Source of the DNA: DATAAM01 sp036260075
GTDB taxonomy: Bacteria; Actinomycetota; Acidimicrobiia; Acidimicrobiales; JAHWLA01
DNA length: 29,671 nucleotides
NCBI GenBank assembly: GCA_036260075.1
Contig: DATAAM010000183.1
Span: forward strand, 1 to 29,671
Direction of reading: 5' to 3'
Shown piece after piece: positions 23,767 to 29,671 of the stretch. Made by a program: the position numbers and the translations under genes. A model generated the notes under the pieces. It saw nothing but the letters and a program-made list of their open reading frames with translations. It did not search any database and was not told the origin of the DNA. Numbering within the stretch: position 1 is the stretch's first letter; each line of letters begins with the position of its first letter.

Positions 23767-25110
23767 GTGCAACTCGCTTCGCTCCTGGGCGGCGTGGACG
23801 TGCTCGAGCGGCGTGGCGATGTCGGCGTCGAGGTGCGGGCAGTGACGCACGACTCTCGACAGGTCACGCCCGGAGCGCTGTTCTGCTGCCTGCCCGGCTC
23901 CGCCGCCGACGGCCACGACCACGCGCCCGCGGCCGTCGACGCCGGGGCGGTGGCGCTGCTGTGCGAGCGACTGCTGCCGTTGGAGGTGGCGCAGGTGCGC
24001 GTCGACAGCACGCGCCGGTCGATGGCCCACCTGGCCGCCGCCTTCCACGGCCACCCCTCCTCGGTGCTGCGGGTGGCGGGGGTCACCGGCACCAACGGCA
24101 AGACGACGGTGACGTGGTTGCTGCGGTCGATCTTCGAGGCCCACGGGTGGTCGACCGGGTTGATCGGCACGCTGAGCGGGGCGCGGACCACGCCGGAGTC
24201 CACCGAGCTCCAGGCCCGGCTGGCCGACCTGCTGGCGGCGGGCACCGAGGCCGTGGCGATGGAGGTGTCGTCGCACGCGCTGGTGCAGCACCGCGTTGAG
24301 GCCACCCGCTTCGCCGTCGTCGGCTTCACCAATCTGAGCCAGGACCACCTCGACTACCACGGCGACATGGAGTCGTACTTCGCGGCGAAGGCGTCGCTGT
24401 TCACACCGGCGTTCGCCTCGGTCGGCGTGGCCAACGCCGACGACCCGTGGGGACGACGGCTGCTGGCCGAGGCGCCCATCGAGATGCGCCCGTTCCGCGG
24501 CGACGACGTGAAGGACGTGCGGTTGCGGTTGGGCGGGTCGTTCAACCGCGAGAACGCTGCGTGCGCGGCGGCCGTGGCCGAAGTGCTCGGCGTCCCCCGC
24601 CACGTCGTGGTCGCCGGGCTGGAGGCGGTCGAGTCGGTGCCGGGCCGCTTCGAGCGGGTCGACGCCGGGCAGCCGTTCGCCGTGGTCGTCGACTACGCGC
24701 ACACGCCCGACGCGCTGGCGCAGGTGCTGGCGGCGGCGCGGGAGGAAGCAGCGGGCCGCGTGGTGGTCGTCTTCGGGTGCGGCGGCGACCGCGACCGGGC
24801 CAAGCGGCCGTTGATGGGACGAGTGGCCGTCGAGGGCGGCGACCTGGCGATCCTCACCGACGACAACCCCCGCAGCGAGGACGCCGCCGACATCCGCGCC
24901 GCCGTGCTGGCCGGCGTGCCGCACGGCCGGAGCGTCATGGTGGAGCCCGACCGCCGGGCCGCCATCCGCCTGGCGGTGCGGGAGGCCGGCGCGGGCGACG
25001 TGGTCGTCATCGCAGGCAAGGGCCACGAGACGGGCCAGACGTTCGGCACCACCACGCTGCCGTTCGACGACCGGGTCGTCGCCCGTGAGGAGCTCGAAGC
25101 CCTCGCATGA
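23767..25110 (+). CDS. murE: UDP-MurNAc-L-Ala-D-Glu--meso-diaminopimelate ligase MurE
   Basis: The 447-residue Mur ligase has the ATP loop GVTGTNGKTT (105-114), the likely carbamylated Lys208 (YFAAKAS) and DNPR (366-369), the motif that recognises meso-diaminopimelate in MurE. It adds the third stem amino acid in the cytoplasm. It is about 40-50 residues shorter than common MurE; the shortage falls in the central domain before LGGSFNRENAA (about 235-262). The GTG start lies 10 nt after the ftsI stop. murF, normally next, is absent and mraY overlaps instead. Confidence 0.95.
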   Translation: MQLASLLGGVDVLERRGDVGVEVRAVTHDSRQVTPGALFCCLPGSAADGHDHAPAAVDAGAVALLCERLLPLEVAQVRVDSTRRSMAHLAAAFHGHPSSVLRVAGVTGTNGKTTVTWLLRSIFEAHGWSTGLIGTLSGARTTPESTELQARLADLLAAGTEAVAMEVSSHALVQHRVEATRFAVVGFTNLSQDHLDYHGDMESYFAAKASLFTPAFASVGVANADDPWGRRLLAEAPIEMRPFRGDDVKDVRLRLGGSFNRENAACAAAVAEVLGVPRHVVVAGLEAVESVPGRFERVDAGQPFAVVVDYAHTPDALAQVLAAAREEAAGRVVVVFGCGGDRDRAKRPLMGRVAVEGGDLAILTDDNPRSEDAADIRAAVLAGVPHGRSVMVEPDRRAAIRLAVREAGAGDVVVIAGKGHETGQTFGTTTLPFDDRVVAREELEALA

Positions 25111-26141
25111 TCGCGCTCCTCCTCTCCGGGGGCGTGGCCCTGCTGGTGGCGCTGGTGGGCACGCCGCTGCTCATCCGCTGGCTGCAGGCGCGCGGCATCG
25201 GCCAGCAGATCCGCGAGGACGGGCCCGAGGGCCACGTCACCAAGGCGGGCACGCCCACCATGGGCGGGCTCATGATCGTGGCGGGCGCGGTCACGGGCTA
25301 CGTGGTGGGCCACCTCCGGGCGGGCGCCATCTACACCCGGGCCGGGATCCTCGTCGCTCTGGTGGTGGTGGGCGCGGGACTGGTGGGCTTGGCCGACGAC
25401 TGGATCAAGGTGCGCCGGCAGCGCAGCCTCGGGCTCAACAAGCGGGCGAAGATCGCAGGCCAGCTGCTGGTGGCGGGCACGTTCGCCCTGCTGGCCGAGC
25501 GGTGGGCCAACGTCGACAACGACCTGTCGTTCACCCGCTCGTCGGCCCCGGGCACCCCCGACCTCGGCGTGCTGTGGTCGGTGTGGGCCGTGCTGGCGAT
25601 CATCGGGTTCTCCAACGCGGTGAACCTCACCGACGGCCTCGACGGGCTGGCCTCGGGGTCGGCCGTCTTCTCGTTCTCGGCCTTCGCCATCATGGGCTTC
25701 TGGCAGTTCCGCCACGTCGACGTGTACGAGGTGCCGCAGGCCCTCGACCTGGCGCTCCTGGCCGTGGGCCTGAGCGGGGCCTGCGCCGGGTTCCTGTGGT
25801 GGAACGCGGCGCCCGCCCGCATCTTCATGGGCGACACCGGATCGCTTGCCATCGGCGGAGGCATGGCCGCGCTCGCGCTCGTCATGAAGGTCGACCTTCT
25901 GCTGCCGGTCGTGGGCGGGCTCTACGTGCTCGAGACGTTGTCGGTCATGGTGCAGGTGGTGAGCTTCCGCGTCTTCCACCGCCGGGTGTTCCGGATGGCG
26001 CCCATCCACCACCACTTCGAGCTGCTGAGCTGGCCGGAGACGACCGTGATCGTGCGGTTCTGGATCCTGGCCGGGCTGTGCACGGCGCTGTCGCTCGGCA
26101 TCTTCTACGCCGACTGGATCTCGCTCGGGGTGCTCGACTGA
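25107..26141 (+). CDS. mraY: Phospho-MurNAc-pentapeptide transferase MraY
   Basis: This 344-residue polytopic membrane enzyme has the family motifs TPTMGG, GLADDWIK (catalytic Asp pair), NAVNLTDGLDGLA, RIFMGDTGSLA and MAPIHHHFE. It transfers phospho-MurNAc-pentapeptide to undecaprenyl phosphate, making lipid I. Start at 25107 overlaps the murE stop as ATGA. Confidence 0.97.
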   Translation: MIALLLSGGVALLVALVGTPLLIRWLQARGIGQQIREDGPEGHVTKAGTPTMGGLMIVAGAVTGYVVGHLRAGAIYTRAGILVALVVVGAGLVGLADDWIKVRRQRSLGLNKRAKIAGQLLVAGTFALLAERWANVDNDLSFTRSSAPGTPDLGVLWSVWAVLAIIGFSNAVNLTDGLDGLASGSAVFSFSAFAIMGFWQFRHVDVYEVPQALDLALLAVGLSGACAGFLWWNAAPARIFMGDTGSLAIGGGMAALALVMKVDLLLPVVGGLYVLETLSVMVQVVSFRVFHRRVFRMAPIHHHFELLSWPETTVIVRFWILAGLCTALSLGIFYADWISLGVLD

Positions 26142-27406
26142 TGGGCGAGCGCGTGCTGGTGGTGGGCCTGGGGGTCACGGGCCGGGCCGTGTGCCGCCTG
26201 CTGGGCGGCGAGGCCGTGGTGCTGGACGACCACCTCGACGCCGCCAAGGAGGAGGCGGCGGCCGAGCTCGGCGTGGAGCTCGTCGACGAGGTGCGGCTCG
26301 AGGGCGTCTCCATGGTCGTGCCGAGCCCGGGCGTGCCGGTCTCGCACCCGGTGTTCGCCGCCGCCGAGGCCGCGGGCGTGCCGGTGGTGAGCGAGATCGA
26401 GCTGGCGTGGCAGCGGGCGTCCATGCCCCTCGTCGCCGTCACCGGCACCAACGGCAAGACGACGGTCACGACGATGGTGGCCGAGATGCTGCACACGGTG
26501 GCCGCGGGCAACATCGGTCTCCCGTTGGTCGAGGCGGTGACACAGGACGTGCCTGTCGTGGTGGCCGAGGTCTCGTCGTTCCAGCTGCAGCACACCGACG
26601 GCTTCCGCCCCCGCGTCGCCGTGTGGCTCAACGTGGCCGAGGACCACCTCGACTGGCACCCGACCATGGAGCACTACGCGGCGGCCAAGGCCCGCGTCTG
26701 GGCCAACCAGCGCGACGACGACGTGGCCGTGGGCAACGCCGACGACGCCGTGGTGCGGGCGGCGTTGGCGCGGGCACCCGCTCGCACGCTCACGTTCGGC
26801 AGCGACGGCGACTGGCGGGTGGACGACGGCGCGCTGGTGGGCCCGCCCGGCGAGGTGGCCCGACTGGAGGAGCTGCCCCGGTCGTTGCCCCACGACGTGG
26901 CCAACGCGCTGGCCGCCTGCGCGGCGGCCACGGAGGCGGGCGCGTCGGTCGACGACTGCCGCGCCGTGCTGCTGTCGTTCCGAGGGCTCCCCCACCGCGT
27001 GCAGCCGGTGGGCGACGCTGGTGGGGTGCGGTTCTACGACGACTCCAAGGCCACCACGCCCGCATCGGTCCTGGCCGCGCTCCAGGGGTTCCCGTCGGTC
27101 GTGCTGATCGCAGGCGGCCGCAACAAGGGCCTCGACCTGTCCGTGCTGCGCCGCGAGGCGCCGCGGCTGCGCGCCGTGGTGGCGATCGGCGACGCCGCCG
27201 GCGAGGTCGTCGCCGCCTTCGAGGGCGCGGCGCCTACGCAGGTGGCGGCGTCGATGGACGAGGCGGTGCGGCTCGCACGTGAGGCGGCCCGCCCCGGCGA
27301 CGCCGTCCTGCTGTCGCCCGGCTGTGCCTCGTTCGACTGGTACCGCAACTACGCCGAGCGGGGCGACGACTTCCGCCGCGCCGTCACGGAGCAGGTCGGT
27401 CCGTGA
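26141..27406 (+). CDS. murD: UDP-MurNAc-L-alanine--D-glutamate ligase MurD
   Basis: The 421-residue Mur ligase has an N-terminal Rossmann segment (VLVVGLGVTGRAV), the ATP loop TGTNGKTT (101-108), SSFQL, a carbamylated-lysine region (HYAAAKARVW), HRVQ and the C-terminal DDSKATTPAS. It adds D-glutamate to UDP-MurNAc-L-Ala. The ATG at 26141 shares one base with the mraY stop (TGATG). Confidence 0.96.
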   Translation: MGERVLVVGLGVTGRAVCRLLGGEAVVLDDHLDAAKEEAAAELGVELVDEVRLEGVSMVVPSPGVPVSHPVFAAAEAAGVPVVSEIELAWQRASMPLVAVTGTNGKTTVTTMVAEMLHTVAAGNIGLPLVEAVTQDVPVVVAEVSSFQLQHTDGFRPRVAVWLNVAEDHLDWHPTMEHYAAAKARVWANQRDDDVAVGNADDAVVRAALARAPARTLTFGSDGDWRVDDGALVGPPGEVARLEELPRSLPHDVANALAACAAATEAGASVDDCRAVLLSFRGLPHRVQPVGDAGGVRFYDDSKATTPASVLAALQGFPSVVLIAGGRNKGLDLSVLRREAPRLRAVVAIGDAAGEVVAAFEGAAPTQVAASMDEAVRLAREAARPGDAVLLSPGCASFDWYRNYAERGDDFRRAVTEQVGP

Positions 27407-28680
27407 CGCACAAGTTCAACCACGCGGCGAAGCACGAGCTGGCCACCGCTCGCGCCGCCGCGCGTCACCGGCACCCCTCCACCCGCCGCCCCCCGCCGCG
27501 ACCACCTCGCCGTTCTGGGGGAGGGTTCCCGGCGTATTTGACGGGATTCCTCCCCCAGAACCGGAAGAAGGGGCGGACGACGGGGGGGTCGGTGCTGCTG
27601 CTGGCCGTGGTGACCGTGCTGTGCGTGGTCGGGCTGGTGATGGTGCTGTCGTCGTCGTCGGTGGAAGCGCTGCGCAACTACGGCTCGGCGTGGCTGTTCT
27701 TCAAGCGGCAGCTCCTGTGGCTGGGCGTGGGCGCCGCCGCACTCGTCTTCGCCGCCCGCATCGACTACCGGGTGTGGCGCAAGCCCGCCGTCCCGCTGCT
27801 GGCGCTGTGCGTTGCCTTGCTCGTCCTCGTCCTCGTGCCGGGCGTGGGCATCTCGGTGGGCGGGTCGAGCCGGTGGCTGGGCATCGGCTCCTGGCGCATG
27901 CAGCCGTCCGAGCTGGCCAAGCTGGCCATCCTCCTTTTCGCCGCCGACGTGCTCGCCCGGCGCGCCGACCGCGTGCACGACGCCCTCCGCCCCGTGCTGC
28001 TCGCCGCAGGCGTCGTGGCCCTCCTCGTCATGCGCCAGCCCGACATGGGCACGACGCTCATCCTCGGTTGCGTGGTGGTGTCCCTGCTGTGGGTGGCAGG
28101 CGCGCCGATGCGGTTCATGGGCACGCTGCTGGCGCTGTCGGCGGCCGGGGCGTTCGTGGTGGGCATGGCCGAGCCCTATCGCCGGGCCCGCATGCTGGCC
28201 TTCCTCGATCCGTGGGCCGACGCGAGCAACACGGGCTACCAGATCGCGCAGTCGATGGTGGGGCTGTCCTCCGGCGGCATCACCGGCGTGGGCCTGGGCG
28301 CCAGCCGGGCGAAGTGGGGGTTCCTGCCCAACGCGCACACCGACTTCATCTTCACGATCATCGGCGAGGAGATGGGGCTGCTCGGCAGCCTCCTCGTCGT
28401 GGCCCTGTTCGCCGGCTTCGCCGTCCTCGGCGTGCGCGCTGCGGTGCGGGCGCCCGATCGCTTCGGCACACTCGTGGCCGCGGGCGTGACCGCCTGGATC
28501 GCCGGCCAGGCGCTCCTCAACATGGGCGCCGTCACCGGCCTGCTGCCGGTCACGGGCGTGCCGCTGCCGTTCGTGTCGTTCGGCGGCTCGTCGCTGGTGA
28601 TCGCCCTCGGCGCCGTGGGCATCCTGCTCAACGTGTCGCGCCAGGCCCGGCCCTCCCGCCCCGCCCGCCCCAAGCCCTGA
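27403..28680 (+). CDS. ftsW: Peptidoglycan glycosyltransferase FtsW (SEDS family)
   Basis: The 425-residue SEDS protein has about ten transmembrane helices, with family motifs GGSSRWLGIG, MQPSELAKLA, MRQPDMGTTL, AHTDFIFTIIGEEMG and PFVSFGGSS. It polymerises septal glycan from lipid II with FtsI. The cytoplasmic N-terminus is long (about 62 residues), Arg/Pro-rich, and contains an in-frame palindromic segment (27512-27561). GTG start overlaps the murD stop. Confidence 0.95.
   Translation: MTHKFNHAAKHELATARAAARHRHPSTRRPPPRPPRRSGGGFPAYLTGFLPQNRKKGRTTGGSVLLLAVVTVLCVVGLVMVLSSSSVEALRNYGSAWLFFKRQLLWLGVGAAALVFAARIDYRVWRKPAVPLLALCVALLVLVLVPGVGISVGGSSRWLGIGSWRMQPSELAKLAILLFAADVLARRADRVHDALRPVLLAAGVVALLVMRQPDMGTTLILGCVVVSLLWVAGAPMRFMGTLLALSAAGAFVVGMAEPYRRARMLAFLDPWADASNTGYQIAQSMVGLSSGGITGVGLGASRAKWGFLPNAHTDFIFTIIGEEMGLLGSLLVVALFAGFAVLGVRAAVRAPDRFGTLVAAGVTAWIAGQALLNMGAVTGLLPVTGVPLPFVSFGGSSLVIALGAVGILLNVSRQARPSRPARPKP
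27512..27561 (+). repeat. 13-bp palindromic element inside ftsW
   Basis: GTTCTGGGGGAGG (27512-27524) and CCTCCCCCAGAAC (27549-27561) are perfect inverted repeats, and TCCC (27527-27530) can pair with GGGA (27543-27546) inside. The element encodes part of the unconserved N-terminal tail (RSGGGFPAYLTGFLPQN). It looks like a compact palindromic unit inserted in frame at a tolerant site. A chance or mRNA-structure role is also possible. Confidence 0.6.
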
Positions 28681-29671
28681 TGGCGCCCGGCCGCACGTGG
28701 GCGATCGTCGCCGGCGGCGGGACCGCGGGCCACGTGCTGCCCGCCGTGGCCGTGGCGCGCGCCTTGGTGGAGCGCGGGCACGCGGCCGACACCGTGCACT
28801 TCGTCGGCTCGCGGCGGGGCGTGGAAGCGCGCCTCGTGCCCGAGGCGGGGTTCTCGATCACGCTGCTCCCCGGCCGTGGCATCGCCCGTTCGCTCACCCT
28901 CGACAACGTGGGCGCCGTGCTGGGGCTCCTGGTCGCCGTGGTGCGCGGCGTGATCCTGGTCGCTCGTCGGAAGCCCGCGGTGGTGCTCGCGATGGGGGGC
29001 TACGCGGCGGTGCCGTGCGCGGTCGCTGCCGTGCTGTTGCGCGTGCCCCTCGTCCTCCACGACCAGAACGCGGTGCCCGGGCTGGCCAACCGGCTGGCGG
29101 GCCGCTTCGCCCGCGCCGCGGCCGTCTCGTTCCCCGGCACCGCACTGCCCCGCGCCGAGGTGACGGGCAACCCCGTGCGCCCCGAGGTGGCCGCCGTGCA
29201 GCGCACCCCTGCCGCCCGCGCTGCGGCGCGACAGCAGCTGGGCCTGCCCGAGGACCGAGTGGTGGTGGCCGCCTTCGGCGGCTCGCTCGGCGCCCGCACG
29301 ATCAATCGGGCCGTGGCGGGCCTGGCCGCGGCGTGGTCGATGCGGGACGACGTGGTGCTGTACCACGTGGTCGGCCGGCGCGACTGGGACGACCCGCAAC
29401 TGCGGGCCACCACCACCGTGTCGTACCGGCCCGTCGAGTACGAGGAGCGGATGCCGCTGCTGCTCGCCGCTGCCGACGTCGCCGTCTGCCGGGCCGGAGG
29501 CACCACCGTGGCCGAGCTGGCCGTCGTCGAACTGCCTGCCGTGCTCGTGCCGCTGCCCGGCGCGCCCGGCGACCACCAGACGGCCAACGCGGGCGCGCTC
29601 GTGCAGGCAGGGGGCGCCGTGCTCGTCCCCGACGGGGAGCTGACCACCGAGCGGCTGGCTGCCGAGCTGGC
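28680..29671 (+). CDS. murG: UDP-GlcNAc:lipid I N-acetylglucosaminyltransferase MurG (3'-partial)
   Basis: The ATG at 28680 overlaps the ftsW stop (TGATG), and the frame is open to the window end, giving 330 codons of a family usually near 360. Motifs present: GGGTAGH (12-18, acceptor/phosphate loop), HDQNAVPGLANR, GGSLGA (donor phosphate loop), CRAGGTTVAEL and DHQTANA. It converts lipid I to lipid II at the inner face of the membrane. Confidence 0.96.
   Translation, partial: MAPGRTWAIVAGGGTAGHVLPAVAVARALVERGHAADTVHFVGSRRGVEARLVPEAGFSITLLPGRGIARSLTLDNVGAVLGLLVAVVRGVILVARRKPAVVLAMGGYAAVPCAVAAVLLRVPLVLHDQNAVPGLANRLAGRFARAAAVSFPGTALPRAEVTGNPVRPEVAAVQRTPAARAAARQQLGLPEDRVVVAAFGGSLGARTINRAVAGLAAAWSMRDDVVLYHVVGRRDWDDPQLRATTTVSYRPVEYEERMPLLLAAADVAVCRAGGTTVAELAVVELPAVLVPLPGAPGDHQTANAGALVQAGGAVLVPDGELTTERLAAEL

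Overview
The window is GC-rich DNA with tightly packed genes, GTG starts and many stop/start overlaps. It carries an actinobacterial division and cell-wall (dcw) cluster with a meso-diaminopimelate-type MurE, a sortase-type LPXTG protein, and a surface protein with 'GYWLVA.DGG' repeats of a kind common in Acidimicrobiia. I infer a high-GC actinobacterium, probably Acidimicrobiia; the species cannot be told from sequence alone.

Layout. (1) 2-8470, plus strand: a very long secreted protein cut by the window edge (Ig/Fn3-like repeats, a degenerate metzincin protease domain, a propeller-like C-terminus), a coupled membrane-anchored protein, and a ferritin-like lipoprotein. (2) 8623-16791, minus strand: seven genes, six junctions of 3 nt or overlapping except one 73-nt gap that holds a 13-bp hairpin. 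In transcription order they encode a PLP beta-replacement enzyme, an ATP-grasp ligase, an argininosuccinate-lyase-like enzyme, a GHMP kinase of the threonine-kinase type, an archaeal-type D-aminoacyl-tRNA deacylase-like protein, a formyltransferase and an arginyl-tRNA-synthetase-like protein. Just upstream on the same strand is a tRNA-Thr(UGU)-like gene with an 18-nt insertion in its D-loop, enclosed by a perfect 16-bp inverted repeat. (3) 17259-19720, plus strand: a voltage-gated-type K+ channel and an LPATG-anchored DUF11-type surface protein. (4) 19792-29671, plus strand: the dcw operon mraZ-rsmH-ftsL-ftsI-murE-mraY-murD-ftsW-murG (murG cut by the window end), with a readable sigma-A promoter overlapping GTGG repeats. 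murF is missing from its usual place between murE and mraY.

How the genes may work together. The minus-strand operon looks like a small biosynthetic cluster: threonine kinase, PLP enzyme and lyase fit synthesis of 2,3-diaminobutyrate (the 3-amino analogue of threonine) from O-phosphothreonine and aspartate. The ATP-grasp enzyme, formyltransferase and ArgRS-like protein would then ligate or modify it. The ArgRS-like protein keeps the ATP-binding signatures but appears to have lost the Tyr and Asp that hold arginine's side chain. Together with the deacylase and the odd tRNA-Thr, this suggests a tRNA-linked natural-product or self-protection system, which I consider the most novel content here. 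The division operon to its right is conventional apart from the missing murF, a short MurE and a palindromic element inside the start of ftsW.

The 152-bp gap 8471-8622 between convergent genes and the 89-bp gap 18018-18106 show nothing I can name.
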